Below, piece by piece: positions 1-11,164 of a DNA stretch of 64,000 nucleotides (position 1 is the stretch's first letter; every line of letters starts with the position of its first letter). The DNA is from Brenneria rubrifaciens. Lineage in GTDB: Bacteria; Pseudomonadota; Gammaproteobacteria; Enterobacterales; Enterobacteriaceae. The DNA is taken from the NCBI RefSeq assembly GCF_005484945.1, contig NZ_CP034035.1, forward strand, positions 2,108,001-2,172,000. Reading direction: 5' to 3'. A model generated the notes under the pieces. It was not told where the DNA came from and did no database searches. It saw only the letters and a list, made by a program, of their open reading frames with translations. Position numbers and translations under genes: made by a program.

Positions 1-1436
<1,436 letters not shown>

Positions 1437-1460
1437 TCATCTAAAAAATAAAGCGAAAGA

Positions 1461-1489
1461 AAAAAAGCCCCGGAAATACGCCGGGGCTT
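1461..1489 (-). terminator. Rho-independent terminator of cutC, probably also serving cmoAB
   Basis: A perfect 9-bp stem (AAGCCCCGG / CCGGGGCTT) with a 7-base loop is flanked on the left by an A run. Read on the minus strand this is a hairpin followed by a T tract, right for ending cutC transcription. On the plus strand the hairpin follows cmoB but lacks a T run. Confidence 0.8.
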
Positions 1490-1549
1490 GGTACTCGCAA
1501 GCAAACCTGATGGTATGCTGCGCGGCAAAGGGTAGATAACTGGCAGTCA

Positions 1550-2311
1550 TTAGGAAAGGGATGAGGTTTCATGATCCCCACCCAGCGCTCGCGTCATGGC
1601 AGCAACCACATCACCGTCCACGCGGTACTGACTGAACTCATCCCTATCGGTATTATCCCCACACATGGAAATACCGGCTTTTCGATAACGCATTACTGAT
1701 GACGTCCATTGACCCGCTGAGCTGTGGAGTTCCTGAATGCCGCTTTGCTTGAACTTGTGGAGATTGGTCAGTCGTACGCCTGAACCAGCCATGATTATTG
1801 GACCACGGCTGGCGCGAGTTAGTTCACGCAATAACGCCAATCCATTTTCCGCCGTTTGCTGCTGCCCCGAGGTCAGTATGCGGGATATGCCCAAATCCGT
1901 TAATTGCTCCAACGCAAGACGCGGGCTCAGGCACATATCGAAAGCACGATGAAATGTCACCTCCATGTCTTGAGCCAACGACATAATTCGCTGCATTCGG
2001 GACACGTCGATGTGCCCTTCAGAATCCAAGACCCCTACCACCAATCCCGGAAACCCCATTTCCCTGATTTGTTCAATCTCATACTTGATCGCTTTAAATT
2101 CTGTATTGCGGTAACAGAAATCCCCGCCCCGCGGACGCACAATCGGATGAACGGGAATCGTTACTTGTTCGAGAGCGAGGCGCAATAAACCATATCCAGG
2201 CGTTAATCCTCCTTCTCGCTGCCCGGCGCAGAGCTCTACCCGATCCGCCCCGGCCTGCGCCGCCGTTACCGCGCACTCGACGCTGTAGCAGCAGACTTCC
2301 AGTTTCGGCAT
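1550..2311 (-). CDS. cutC: CutC family protein (putative copper homeostasis)
   Basis: This 253-aa TIM-barrel protein matches E. coli CutC (248 aa). Conserved stretches include [10 protein letters not shown] at the N terminus, [36 protein letters not shown] and the C-terminal HSSAG. Members were linked to copper tolerance, but a direct copper-binding role is disputed and the enzymatic activity is unknown. I start at 2311 because a strong GGAGG Shine-Dalgarno lies just upstream and the next residues align with the E. coli N terminus. An upstream in-frame ATG at 2368 would add 19 unsupported residues. The gene converges on cmoB, as in related genomes. Confidence 0.93.
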   Translation of the reverse strand: MPKLEVCCYSVECAVTAAQAGADRVELCAGQREGGLTPGYGLLRLALEQVTIPVHPIVRPRGGDFCYRNTEFKAIKYEIEQIREMGFPGLVVGVLDSEGHIDVSRMQRIMSLAQDMEVTFHRAFDMCLSPRLALEQLTDLGISRILTSGQQQTAENGLALLRELTRASRGPIIMAGSGVRLTNLHKFKQSGIQELHSSAGQWTSSVMRYRKAGISMCGDNTDRDEFSQYRVDGDVVAAMTRALGGDHETSSLS

Positions 2312-2529
2312 AGCCACCTCCAGTTCACTCCAATGAACGTCCAAAGCGTTTTCTTTATTGCGAAACAAATAACTATGGCACTCCGGTTCTCAACGTAAGG
2401 AGACAGGCGTCACAATGAATGCGATGTGTTTTTAGCATAAACATGGCATAAGCCACAATTTCGTTAATGCGTTTATCGAAACGTAATTAGCGGTGAATCG
2501 TGACGTCACTGTCGTTTTGCCCCTAACAT

Positions 2530-3075
2530 TTACCCGTCCTGCTCACTGGCGACAATATCCCGGATATCATAAGGATGAAACTTGATGGTGACGTTACCAT
2601 TGGTGAGCGCCAGCGTGGGATTGGGAAGACGATCTTTTTCACCCTGCGGTGAAATGAATTTAAGTTTTATCCCCGGCATGCGTAAAGCCTCATCCGATAA
2701 ACAGGCTAATGCTCTCTGATGCAATGTTTCCGGGTCGCCGGGCAACACCAGTTCTACATGCTCCCACCCTTCATGGCGATAATATTTCTTGCCAGGCCAG
2801 GGTAATTCGATGCATTCAATTTCCCACGGCCCAACGCTGATTGCAGAATCTAATATAAACAAACAGATATTTCGTCCATTAATCCTATTCTCAGAAAAAA
2901 GCGTTCCTATACCTGATAGTTCGGCTTTCCAGCGTTCGGCCGTGGTGTTCTGGTGACAGCGCAAAGAGAGATGGTCGGCGCGAAATAGACTCAAATCAAG
3001 TTGAAGATCCGCCGCCAGCGTTATAACTTCTTGTTCAAAACGTGCTAAATCCAGGGTCAACGCCTTAGACAACAT
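2530..3075 (-). CDS. yecM: YecM family VOC-fold protein
   Basis: The 181-aa product resembles E. coli YecM (188 aa), a vicinal-oxygen-chelate-like protein with no established reaction. Typical features are the DHLSLRC segment near residue 35, EIECIELPWPGKKY, and GWEHVELVLPG, which correspond to the paired beta-alpha-beta-beta-beta modules of the fold. AGGAG lies about ten bases upstream of the ATG. It sits upstream of cutC in the same direction with a 218-bp gap, and divergent from the small ORF and argS. Confidence 0.88.
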   Translation of the reverse strand: MLSKALTLDLARFEQEVITLAADLQLDLSLFRADHLSLRCHQNTTAERWKAELSGIGTLFSENRINGRNICLFILDSAISVGPWEIECIELPWPGKKYYRHEGWEHVELVLPGDPETLHQRALACLSDEALRMPGIKLKFISPQGEKDRLPNPTLALTNGNVTIKFHPYDIRDIVASEQDG

Positions 3076-3392
3076 ATAAGAAAACTCCTAACTTATTAGT
3101 GACTAAATAAGATATAACTTTATTCGGTAATTATCTTCAAATTCATGAACTTTCCTAGAATGGTTTTCGTTTAACTTATATTCATAATACATTTGTTAAA
3201 AAAAATAAAACATTTAAATACAATAAGATGAAAAACAAATCACATTAATTAACAAAAGTGTTTATTAACATTCATATATGAGATGGCTTTTGCAACTTGC
3301 ATTGGGAGTTATCTTAAATAAAAGCAACCCCATTGTACGATGAAAAAAAACAGTATAGTGTGTCTGCTAAATATACACTGAGAGCCATAAAT
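3076..3392. other. AT-rich divergent intergenic region
   Basis: This 317-bp stretch between yecM and a candidate small gene contains no convincing protein gene. It is very A+T-rich and must carry the yecM promoter on the minus strand. On the plus strand TTGTAC (3333-3338) and TATAGT (3354-3359) form a promoter-like pair with a short 15-base spacer ahead of the small ORF at 3393. Confidence 0.5.
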
Positions 3393-3512
3393 ATGATCTT
3401 ATTAGCAATTTCAATTTTACTCGTCATTATTGCGGCGTATGCTATTTTCCGTCATTTTAAAATCAGGAATGAACAAAAAATTGGCGGAAATCATCGTTCT
3501 AAAAAGCATTAA
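3393..3512 (+). CDS. Candidate 39-aa single-pass small membrane protein
   Basis: An ATG-initiated 39-codon ORF encodes a hydrophobic N-terminal half (MILLAISILLVIIAAYAIF, about 19 residues) followed by a basic tail rich in Arg, Lys and His. This is the typical layout of a small inner-membrane protein with a positive cytoplasmic C terminus. A weak GAGAG lies upstream, and a promoter-like pair lies at 3333-3359. I do not recognise a named family. It lies between yecM and argS in the argS direction. The evidence is composition and topology only, so it could be a chance ORF. Confidence 0.45.
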   Translation: MILLAISILLVIIAAYAIFRHFKIRNEQKIGGNHRSKKH

Positions 3513-3700
3513 ATAAATAAGCCTCCTGCCGCGCCCACTTTTATAATAACTGACGTAATAAAATCTTTTTTTACCCTTTCACCTTCTCCTTTCTACTTCA
3601 TTGTAAACCTGTCACTTCCCGTTAACGATAGCCCGTTTGCTGACTCATATTGGTAAATATGGTATAAGCAAGGGCTTGATCTTTTAATTAAGGTAACACG

Positions 3701-5431
3701 GTGAATATTCAGGCTCTTCTCTCCGAAAAAGTCAGCCAGGCATTGGTAGCCGCGGGTGCGCCGCTCAACAGCGAGGCGCAGGTCCGTCAGTCGGCAAAAG
3801 CACAGTTTGGCGATTACCAGGCGAACGGCGTTATGGCCGTTGCAAAGCATCTGGGCATGCCCCCGCGTCAGTTGGCAGAAAAGGTGCTCCAGTGTTTAGC
3901 GCTGGATGGCATTGCGACGAAAACAGAAATCGCAGGCCCTGGTTTTATCAATATTTTTCTTGATAAACAATGGGTTGCCACCCAGACAGAGAACGCGCTG
4001 AACGCGCCCAAACTGGGTGTGACGCCCGTTGAACCACAAACCATTGTTATCGACTATTCCGGGCCTAACGTTGCCAAAGAGATGCACGTGGGCCACCTGC
4101 GTTCCACCATTATTGGGGACGCCGCCGTCCGCACGCTGGCGTTCCTCGGCCACAATGTGGTGCGCGCCAACCATGTCGGCGATTGGGGCACACAGTTCGG
4201 CATGCTGATCGCTTATCTCGAAAAAGTGCAGAACGCTCAGGCCGGCGAGATGGCGTTGTCTGACCTTGAAGCCTTCTACCGCGAAGCGAAAAAGCATTAT
4301 GACAACGATGCCGAATTCGCTGAACGCGCCCGTGGCTATGTGGTGAAGCTGCAAGGCGGCGATGAATACTGCCGTCAGTTGTGGCGTAAACTCGTCGATA
4401 TCACCATGTCGCAAAACCAGCTCACCTATGAACGTCTCAACGTCACGCTGACCAAAGATGACGTGATGGGTGAAAGCCTGTACAACAGCATGCTGCCCGG
4501 CATTGTGGCCGATCTGAAAGCGAAAGGTCTGGCTGTTGAAAGTGAAGGCGCCACGGTGGTTTTCCTTGATGAGTTCAAAAACAAAGAAGGCGAACCGATG
4601 GGGGTCATCATCCAGAAAAAAGATGGCGGCTACCTCTACACCACCACCGATATCGCCTGCGCGAAATACCGATATGAAACGCTGAATGCCGATCGCGTGC
4701 TTTATTACATTGATTCCCGCCAGCACCAGCATTTGTTGCAGGCCTGGACCATTGTCCGCAAAGCCGGCTACGTTCCCGACTCCGTCAGCCTGGAACATCA
4801 CATGTTCGGCATGATGCTGGGTAAAGACGGCAAACCGTTTAAAACCCGTGCGGGCGACACCATCAAGCTCTCCGATTTGCTGGACGAAGCCTATGAGCGC
4901 GCCTATAAGCTTATCGAATCCAAAAACCCCGATATGTCCGCCGATGAACTGAGCGCATTAGCCAAAGTGGTGTCCATCGGGGCGGTAAAATATGCCGACC
5001 TGTCAAAAAGCCGTACCACCGATTATGTTTTTGACTGGGACACCATGCTGGCATTCGAGGGCAATACCGCACCCTATATGCAGTATGCCTATACCCGTGT
5101 GGCGTCAATTTTTAAACGCGCCGGCATACAGGAAGATGCGCTGACTCAGCCCGTCCAACTGACAGAAGCTCGCGAAATGGCACTGGCTACCCGTTTACTG
5201 CAATTTGAAGAAACGATTAACACCGTGGCCCGAGACGGCACCCCGCATGTGATGTGCGCCTACCTTTACGATCTGGCGGGGTTGTTCTCCGGCTTTTATG
5301 AGCACTGCCCAATCCTGAACGCGGAAAATGATGCAATCCGTCAGAGCCGCCTGAAACTGGCGTTGCTGACCGCCAGAACGCTCAAACAAGGTCTGAATAC
5401 GCTGGGTATCGACACCGTCGAGAAGATGTAA
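3701..5431 (+). CDS. argS: Arginyl-tRNA synthetase
   Basis: The 576-aa class I synthetase (E. coli 577 aa) charges tRNA-Arg with arginine. The HIGH-type signature HVGHL is at residues 129-133. Other landmarks are the N-terminal additional domain (QFGDYQANG), [13 protein letters not shown], the active-site region [13 protein letters not shown], and the C-terminal anticodon-binding domain ([20 protein letters not shown]). As in E. coli ArgRS the KMSKS loop is replaced by a [10 protein letters not shown] segment. The start is GTG, as in E. coli, preceded by AAGGTAA. It is followed by a bidirectional terminator shared with murJ. Confidence 0.97.
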   Translation: MNIQALLSEKVSQALVAAGAPLNSEAQVRQSAKAQFGDYQANGVMAVAKHLGMPPRQLAEKVLQCLALDGIATKTEIAGPGFINIFLDKQWVATQTENALNAPKLGVTPVEPQTIVIDYSGPNVAKEMHVGHLRSTIIGDAAVRTLAFLGHNVVRANHVGDWGTQFGMLIAYLEKVQNAQAGEMALSDLEAFYREAKKHYDNDAEFAERARGYVVKLQGGDEYCRQLWRKLVDITMSQNQLTYERLNVTLTKDDVMGESLYNSMLPGIVADLKAKGLAVESEGATVVFLDEFKNKEGEPMGVIIQKKDGGYLYTTTDIACAKYRYETLNADRVLYYIDSRQHQHLLQAWTIVRKAGYVPDSVSLEHHMFGMMLGKDGKPFKTRAGDTIKLSDLLDEAYERAYKLIESKNPDMSADELSALAKVVSIGAVKYADLSKSRTTDYVFDWDTMLAFEGNTAPYMQYAYTRVASIFKRAGIQEDALTQPVQLTEAREMALATRLLQFEETINTVARDGTPHVMCAYLYDLAGLFSGFYEHCPILNAENDAIRQSRLKLALLTARTLKQGLNTLGIDTVEKM

Positions 5432-5473
5432 TTCGAGATGGCGTAACGCCGAATCTGGCTAAGCGCTAAACAC

Positions 5474-5504
5474 AAAGGCCATTGGGAATGCCCAGTGGCC
5501 TTTT
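5474..5504. terminator. Bidirectional terminator between argS and murJ
   Basis: GGCCATTGGG pairs with CCCAGTGGCC (one G-T wobble) around a four-base loop. It is flanked by AAA on the left and TTTT on the right, so it can end transcription from both convergent genes. Confidence 0.8.
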
Positions 5505-5526
5505 GCTATGCCGTTTTTTATCCGTA

Positions 5527-7065
5527 TCAGGCCAAAACCCGCCGGGCAAAATCCCGCGGACGGAAACCCAGTAGGGCCAGCGTAGCGAAGTACGCCCCGG
5601 CGCCCGCCACTACCACTACCATCAGACGCGCGATGCGGTTTGCCATGCTGCCGACCTCCCAGGCCGGCATCCACCACAGCAGGCCCATCAGCACCAGCGA
5701 CATCACGGCCACGCCGACAAACAGCTTCGACAGAAAGATCGTCCAGCCCGGTTGGGGATGGAAAATACCCTGCTTGCGCAATTGCCAGAACAGCAAACCG
5801 GCGTTCAGACAGGACGCCAACCCGATAGACAGCGCCAGTCCCGCGTGCTGCAACGGCCCGATGAAAATCAGATTCATTATCTGGGTCAAAACCAGCGTGA
5901 CGACCGCAATTTTTACCGGCGTTTTGATATCCTGCCGGGAATAAAACCCCGGCACCAAAACCTTCACGGCGATCAGTCCCATCAGTCCGACCGAATAGGC
6001 AATCAGCGCACGTTGCGTCATGACTGCGTCAAAGGCGCTGAATTTCCCGTACTGAAACAGCGATACGGTCAGCGGCTGCGCCAAAATCCCCAGCGCCACC
6101 GCGCTCGGCAGAGCCAGCAGGAAGCACAGACGCAGTCCCCAGTCCATCAGACGGGAATACTCATCCTGATTGCCGCTGGCAAAACTTTTCGCCAACGAAG
6201 GCAGTAGAATCGTTCCCAACGCCACGCCCAGGACGCCGGAAGGGAACTCCATCAGGCGGTCGGCGTAATACATCCACGACACGGCGCCTTCACTGAGAAA
6301 TGAGGCGAAAATGGTATTGATGATCAGCGAGATCTGGCTGACGGAAACCCCAAGAACCGCGGGTCCCATCAATTTCATCACCCGCCAGACACGGGGATCA
6401 CGCCATTTTATCCGCGGCAACACCAGCATCCCGATTTTCTTCAGATGCGGCAGTTGATAACCAAGCTGGAGCACTCCCCCCACCAGCACGGCCCAGGCAA
6501 GCGCCATCACCGGCGGATTAAAACACGGCGCCGCGAACAGGGCAAACCCGATCATGCTGACGTTTAGCAACGTGGGCGCAAAGGCGGGAACGGAAAAGCG
6601 GTTCCAGGTATTCAGCACCGATCCCACCATTGATGTCAACGAGATCAGCAAAATGTAGGGGAATGTTACCCGCAGCAGCGCGGAGGTCAGTTCAAATCTG
6701 TCCGGCGTGGCCGCGAATCCGGGAGCCGTCACCATAATGACCCACGGCGCCGCCACCATTCCGGCTACCGTCACCAGCGTCAGAATCAGCGTCAGCATGC
6801 CGGAAACATAGGCCAGAAATGTGCGGGTCGCTTCATCGCCCTGCTGACTTTTGTATTCTGCCAGGATCGGCACAAACGCCTGAGAGAACGCGCCTTCGGC
6901 AAAAATTCGGCGCAATAGATTAGGCAGTTTGAATGCCACAAAGAACGCATCCGTTGCCATGCCAGCGCCAAAAACCCGCGCCACTATCGCGTCCCGGACA
7001 AATCCCAGAACGCGGGAAAACATCGTCATAGAACTGACGGCTGCCAATGATTTAAGTAGATTCAT
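5527..7065 (-). CDS. murJ: Lipid II flippase MurJ
   Basis: The 512-aa polytopic membrane protein (E. coli 511 aa) belongs to the MOP exporter superfamily and flips undecaprenyl-linked peptidoglycan precursor across the inner membrane. The N terminus [20 protein letters not shown] and downstream [10 protein letters not shown] and [14 protein letters not shown] are nearly identical to the E. coli protein. About 14 membrane segments are evident, with conserved charged residues in the central cavity region. I start at 7065 by alignment. An in-frame ATG at 7107 would add 14 residues with no clear ribosome site. In E. coli yceH and yceM lie between rimJ and murJ; here only a scrap of yceH remains. 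Confidence 0.95.
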   Translation of the reverse strand: MNLLKSLAAVSSMTMFSRVLGFVRDAIVARVFGAGMATDAFFVAFKLPNLLRRIFAEGAFSQAFVPILAEYKSQQGDEATRTFLAYVSGMLTLILTLVTVAGMVAAPWVIMVTAPGFAATPDRFELTSALLRVTFPYILLISLTSMVGSVLNTWNRFSVPAFAPTLLNVSMIGFALFAAPCFNPPVMALAWAVLVGGVLQLGYQLPHLKKIGMLVLPRIKWRDPRVWRVMKLMGPAVLGVSVSQISLIINTIFASFLSEGAVSWMYYADRLMEFPSGVLGVALGTILLPSLAKSFASGNQDEYSRLMDWGLRLCFLLALPSAVALGILAQPLTVSLFQYGKFSAFDAVMTQRALIAYSVGLMGLIAVKVLVPGFYSRQDIKTPVKIAVVTLVLTQIMNLIFIGPLQHAGLALSIGLASCLNAGLLFWQLRKQGIFHPQPGWTIFLSKLFVGVAVMSLVLMGLLWWMPAWEVGSMANRIARLMVVVVAGAGAYFATLALLGFRPRDFARRVLA

Positions 7066-7271
7066 CCGATTTATATTCTGAAACGTCCGGGGACGATTAT
7101 CGACCATTTAGGTCATCTGATTGTGGCATGCGACTAGTCTACGCATTGTACGCTTAATAGCTACCGGCCATTGTTATCGCCGCCGATCTTTTCAGCTTTT
7201 TCCCAGCCCCATCATGCCGACATGCGGGCGGAGATAATGACCATTCAGCTTTCGTTGATATGACGGTTCCC

Positions 7272-7361
7272 TTACCGACGATGATTTGGGACACGGTTCC
7301 GCCGTGGTGATTGCCTTTCCCCGCATACGCCAATCTCGCGGGCACAAAGCGAATATTTCAT
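7272..7361 (-). pseudogene. yceH: Decayed 5' remnant of yceH
   Basis: Immediately downstream of the rimJ stop an AAGGA ribosome site and an ATG open a short frame starting MKYSL, like the MKYQL start of YceH. A stop follows after 29 codons. On the minus strand bases 7288-7331 resemble the yceH segment coding IGCLLEKQ-TTPEQYP, but with indels that break the frame. E. coli carries yceH and yceM between rimJ and murJ in this orientation. I see no trace of yceM or of the rest of yceH. Confidence 0.5.
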
Positions 7362-7370
7362 CCTGATTCC

Positions 7371-7949
7371 TTAGGGTTTCCAGTCATGATTGGTGAGTAC
7401 AGTCAACACATGATCCTGCCATTTACCGTCAATCAGCAGATAGTCTTTTGCATAACCTTCACGTTCAAACCCCAGTCGCGCCAGCAGATTTCCGCTGCGA
7501 TGATTATGCGGCATATGGTTGGCCATGATTCTGTGCATGTGCTGCTGACGCTGCATATAGCGCAACGCCGGTTGAAGAGCCTCGAACATCAATCCCTGCC
7601 CCTGCCACTTTTCACTCAGCGAGTAGCCGAGATAGCAGGCGTGAAACGCCCCGCGCAGCACATTGCTGAAATTGGCCACGCCCCGTACCTCGTTCTCATT
7701 CGGGTCCAGCAGCAGAAAATAATAAGCACAGCCCTGTTTATGCATATCGTTAATGACGCTCAATCGTGCCTGCCAGCCGGATGGGTAGCAGTGGCTGGCA
7801 TCGCGTACCGGCTCCCAGGGTTTAAGAAAATCACGATTTTCCGAATAGTATTCAGCCAGACGCCATGCATCGCGCTCATGCGCCAAACGCACCACCAACC
7901 GAGCGGTTGTTAGATGGACTTTTGCCGGCGTATTACGATAGCCAAACAT
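7371..7949 (-). CDS. rimJ: Ribosomal protein S5 N-alanine acetyltransferase
   Basis: The 192-aa GNAT-fold enzyme (E. coli RimJ 194 aa) acetylates the N-terminal alanine of ribosomal protein S5 using acetyl-CoA. Conserved segments are [10 protein letters not shown] at the N terminus, [10 protein letters not shown], the acetyl-CoA pyrophosphate loop in [12 protein letters not shown], and [15 protein letters not shown]. The start at 7949 follows a G-rich ribosome site and aligns with the E. coli N terminus MFGYR. A longer in-frame extension to 8114 is rejected. It is divergent from mdtH, as in E. coli. Confidence 0.94.
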   Translation of the reverse strand: MFGYRNTPAKVHLTTARLVVRLAHERDAWRLAEYYSENRDFLKPWEPVRDASHCYPSGWQARLSVINDMHKQGCAYYFLLLDPNENEVRGVANFSNVLRGAFHACYLGYSLSEKWQGQGLMFEALQPALRYMQRQQHMHRIMANHMPHNHRSGNLLARLGFEREGYAKDYLLIDGKWQDHVLTVLTNHDWKP

Positions 7950-8258
7950 CCCGCCCCCCAGATTTCCGTTTGTACGATAAATAAAATTCATCGGGTCAAA
8001 ATAAATTTTCTCTGACAGCAGAAAATACCGCGCATTGCCGATGATGCTTACTATAACCGCATAAATTCTCAGACGTAAAACCCCCTCCGCTGAGTTATTG
8101 TGCGATCGAATCAATAAATTTATTTTTATACAAAAAATGCCTCGCGGGTAGCGACTGTCGATAAAAAAATATTATCTATGAACGGGCTATCCCAGATGGG
8201 AAATAGAGTACAAAATAGTCATGTCCGTTATTTTCCTCCTCTTTTCTTGTGGTGATAC
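7950..8258. other. rimJ/mdtH divergent promoter region
   Basis: This 309-bp region separates two divergent genes. It is A+T-rich in its right half and contains no credible gene. The upstream extension of the rimJ frame into it has no homology or ribosome site. No specific operator is recognised. Confidence 0.5.
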
Positions 8259-9464
8259 ATGCCTCTGATGTCTCAAGCTCGAAGCTTAGGCAAATATTTT
8301 TTGTTGCTGGATAATATGCTGGTGGTATTGGGGTTCTTTGTCGTTTTTCCCCTTATTTCCATTCGTTTTGTCGATCAGCTTGGCTGGGCGGCGTTATTGG
8401 TGGGTATTGCGCTGGGACTACGCCAGTTCATTCAGCAGGGATTGGGTATTTTCGGCGGCGCCATTGCCGACTGCTTCGGTGCAAAACCGATGGTTGTGAC
8501 CGGTATGCTGTTGCGCGCTGCCAGCTTCGTTATTATGGCAATTGCCGACGATCCCTGGATTCTGTGGCTTTCCTGCGCCGTTTCCGGTATTGGGGGCGCG
8601 CTTTTCGATCCGCCAAGAACCGCGCTGGTTATCAAACTGACCCGTCCTCAGGAGCGTGGCCGTTTTTATTCCCTGTTAATGATGCAGGATAGCGCTGGGG
8701 CGGTAATCGGCGCGCTAATCGGAAGCTGGCTGCTCAAGTATGACTTTGAAATCGTCTGTTGGGTAGGCGCGACCATCTTTATGCTGGCAGCGGCGCTGAA
8801 TATGTGGTTTCTGCCTGCCTACCGTACCTCGATGATCAAACTTCCCATCGGGGAAGGTCTGAGGCGCGTTATCCGCGATCGCCGTTTCCTGACCTATGTG
8901 CTGACGCTAACCGGCTATTATATGCTGGCGGTTCAGGTACTGCTGATGTTGCCCATTATGGTGAATGAAATTGCCGGTACGCCAGGCGCGGTAAAATGGA
9001 TGTATGCCATTGAAGCGACGCTATCGCTGACGCTGCTCTATCCCATCGCGCGCTGGAGTGAAAAACGTTTTCGTCTGGAACAACGCCTGATGGCGGGTCT
9101 GTTTATTATGTCGCTCAGTATGTTTCCGATCGGCCTGACGACCAGCCTGCAACCATTATTGATACTGATCGGCCTGTTTTATATCGGTTCCATTATCGCG
9201 GAACCGGCCCGTGAAACGCTGAGCGCCTCGTTAGCCGACGCCCGTGCCAGAGGCAGCTACATGGGATGCAGCCGTCTTGGGCTGGCGCTGGGCGGCGCCA
9301 TTGGCTACAGCGGCGGGGGGTGGCTTTTTGATAGCGGGCATGCGCTGAATCAGCCTGAACTGCCCTGGTTCATGCTGGGCGCCATCGGCTTTCTCACACT
9401 GGCCGCACTCTACTGGCAGTTCAATCAACGCCGGATTGAACCCGCGATGCTGGGCGGTCACTAG
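8259..9464 (+). CDS. mdtH: Major facilitator multidrug transporter MdtH
   Basis: The 401-aa protein (E. coli 402 aa) is a 12-helix major facilitator antiporter. Landmarks are the N-terminal [20 protein letters not shown], the loop 2-3 motif with [13 protein letters not shown], and [20 protein letters not shown] in the C-terminal half. In E. coli, overexpression gives fluoroquinolone resistance. Length and alignment are full, and it looks intact. It is transcribed away from rimJ and toward grxB. Confidence 0.94.
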   Translation: MPLMSQARSLGKYFLLLDNMLVVLGFFVVFPLISIRFVDQLGWAALLVGIALGLRQFIQQGLGIFGGAIADCFGAKPMVVTGMLLRAASFVIMAIADDPWILWLSCAVSGIGGALFDPPRTALVIKLTRPQERGRFYSLLMMQDSAGAVIGALIGSWLLKYDFEIVCWVGATIFMLAAALNMWFLPAYRTSMIKLPIGEGLRRVIRDRRFLTYVLTLTGYYMLAVQVLLMLPIMVNEIAGTPGAVKWMYAIEATLSLTLLYPIARWSEKRFRLEQRLMAGLFIMSLSMFPIGLTTSLQPLLILIGLFYIGSIIAEPARETLSASLADARARGSYMGCSRLGLALGGAIGYSGGGWLFDSGHALNQPELPWFMLGAIGFLTLAALYWQFNQRRIEPAMLGGH

Positions 9465-9538
9465 CATCGTCTTTACCGGTAATTTGATCTCATCAGTAAA
9501 GCGCTCCATACTTTCCTAATACATTCAACTGATTGTTA

Positions 9539-9603
9539 TATACCTAAATAATTCGAGTTGCCGCAAAACCAACACACATTCAACTTGAAGTATGACGCGT
9601 ATA
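9539..9603. repeat. Short degenerate copy of an enterobacterial inverted-repeat element
   Basis: The left end (TATACCTAAATAATTCGAG) and right end (ACTTGAAGTATGACGCGTATA, reverse-complemented) form imperfect terminal inverted repeats about 22 bp long around a short centre. This resembles a dispersed MITE-like repeat common in Serratia, Yersinia and Pectobacterium, whose full copies are longer. Here most of the internal part is missing. It lies between mdtH and grxB and could fold in the transcript. Confidence 0.6.
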
Positions 9604-9691
9604 GATGGTTTGTGGAATGGACCCATGTGGGGTCGCCCTCGCGACCACGTCTATGATAACGGATACATCAGTGAACCAGAGGATACCCAGT

Positions 9692-10339
9692 ATGAAGTTA
9701 TATATTTACGACCACTGCCCCTACTGTGTGAAAGCACGTATGATTTTCGGCCTGAAAAATATCCCGGTTGAACTGCAAATATTGGCCAATGATGATGAGG
9801 CGACGCCGAAGCGACTGATTGGTCAAAAAATGGTGCCGATCCTGCAAAAAGACGATGGCAGCGTTATGCCCGAAAGTATGGATATCGTCCATTTCATTGA
9901 TAACTACGATAAGAAACCTCTTCTTACCGGCCCGACGAATCCGGCGATCGCCGCCTGGTTACGCAAGGTATCCGACTATACGCCCCGTCTGATTATTCCG
10001 CGTTTTGCCCAGGCAGCATTCGAGGAGTTTGCTTCCGCGCCCGCCCGCCAATACTTCATCAGGAAAAAAGAAGCGCAGTTGGGCCGTTTTGCCGAACACC
10101 TTAGCCATTCACCGGGATTGATTAAAAAACTGAATAATGATCTGCTGGATCTGGATCCGTTGATCGTTCTCCCCAATGCGTGTAATGGCGAGCTTTCCAC
10201 GGATGATATCCATCTGTTCCCGCTGCTGCGCTCCCTGTCGATCGTGGCGGGCGTCACGCCACCGTCCAGGGTTGCCGACTACCGTGACAACATGGCCAAA
10301 CAAACTCAGGTCACCTTGTTGAGCAGTCTGGCGCAATAG
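9692..10339 (+). CDS. grxB: Glutaredoxin 2
   Basis: This 215-aa protein has the same length as E. coli Grx2. It has an N-terminal thioredoxin fold with the CPYC redox motif at residues 9-12 and a C-terminal all-helical, glutathione-transferase-like domain. It reduces disulfides and glutathione-mixed disulfides with GSH. Conserved segments are GQKMVPILQKDDG, MPESMDIVHFID and the C-terminal SRVADYRDNMAKQTQV. I chose the ATG at 9692, preceded by AGAGGA, because it aligns with the E. coli N terminus. An in-frame ORF beginning at 9605 has no support. Confidence 0.96.
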   Translation: MKLYIYDHCPYCVKARMIFGLKNIPVELQILANDDEATPKRLIGQKMVPILQKDDGSVMPESMDIVHFIDNYDKKPLLTGPTNPAIAAWLRKVSDYTPRLIIPRFAQAAFEEFASAPARQYFIRKKEAQLGRFAEHLSHSPGLIKKLNNDLLDLDPLIVLPNACNGELSTDDIHLFPLLRSLSIVAGVTPPSRVADYRDNMAKQTQVTLLSSLAQ

Positions 10340-10349
10340 CCCCACGTCG

Positions 10350-10377
10350 CGCCGCTTCTCCATGAAGCGGCGTTTTT
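10350..10377 (+). terminator. Rho-independent terminator of grxB
   Basis: A perfect 9-bp stem CGCCGCTTC / GAAGCGGCG with a 5-base loop is followed by TTTTT, ten bases after the grxB stop. Confidence 0.9.
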
Positions 10378-10533
10378 CTGTACCGCGTACCAAGGCGTTC
10401 GGCTATATGCTTCATTTTCAGCGCTATCTGATTGGTACGGAGTGGGATGAACATGCACCCTGAAACTGCATTTAAGTGAATCTATTTGAGTAACCGGATT
10501 ACACACCTAAGAAGTCTGATTGAGGTCAAGATA

Positions 10534-11097
10534 ATGAAAAAGCTGGGATTGGCGGCAACCGCATTGCTGCTTACTTTTACGCTAAGCGCTTGCAACAAAC
10601 TGACGCAATACACGCTGAATGAACAGGAAGTTAACGAGTACCTGCAAAAGCACAATGATTACAAAAAACAGTTGGGCGTTCCCGGCGTGGTGGATGCCGA
10701 TATCGTCCTGACCGATTTGTCCAGCCAGATTGGTAGAGCGGAACCGGGAAAGATTACCCTATCTGGCAACGCCAAAGTCGATATCAGTTCTTTGCTGGGT
10801 AACCAGAGCGCCGATCTCAAACTGACGCTGAAAGCGCAGCCGGTATTTAATCAGTCTCAAGGTGCTATCTATCTGAAAGATATGGAGTTGGCTGACTACA
10901 CTGTGCAACCCGAAAAAATGGAAGCGGTAATTAAGACGCTAAGTCCTTATCTGGATCAATCGTTGAAAAGCTACTTTGATCAAAAGCCAGCCTATGTATT
11001 GAATGCGGATAACAGCACTACCGAAGCGCTGGCCAAGAAACTGGCTAAAGGCATTGAAATCAAACCGGGACAAATTGTTATTCTGTTTACAGACTAA
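10534..11097 (+). CDS. yceB: YceB family lipoprotein (DUF1439)
   Basis: The 187-aa protein (E. coli YceB 186 aa) begins with a lipoprotein signal peptide ending in LSAC, so Cys20 is the lipidated residue. The mature part has the DUF1439 features LTQYTLNEQEVNEYL, GVPGVVDADIVLTDLSSQIG and a C-terminal AKKLAKGIEIKPGQIVI. Its function is not established; it is probably outer-membrane anchored. The start at 10534 follows TTGAGG and is chosen because it gives a proper signal sequence. In E. coli pyrC follows; here ycdY converges on it. Confidence 0.92.
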   Translation: MKKLGLAATALLLTFTLSACNKLTQYTLNEQEVNEYLQKHNDYKKQLGVPGVVDADIVLTDLSSQIGRAEPGKITLSGNAKVDISSLLGNQSADLKLTLKAQPVFNQSQGAIYLKDMELADYTVQPEKMEAVIKTLSPYLDQSLKSYFDQKPAYVLNADNSTTEALAKKLAKGIEIKPGQIVILFTD

Positions 11098-11112
11098 CAC
11101 CGCAGGACAACC

Positions 11113-11140
11113 ACGTTTGCGGTATGAGTGCCGCAAACGT
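11113..11140. terminator. Possible terminator between yceB and ycdY
   Basis: A perfect 10-bp inverted repeat (ACGTTTGCGG / CCGCAAACGT) with an 8-base loop lies in the 67-bp gap between two convergent genes. Neither flank has a good T tract, so its termination strength is uncertain. Confidence 0.5.
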
Positions 11141-11164
11141 CTTACACTGTTCCGTCCGTACCCG

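Noticed and set aside
3896-4801. 301-aa minus-strand ORF within argS
   Set aside because: Complete overlap with the well-supported argS gene and no homology apparent.
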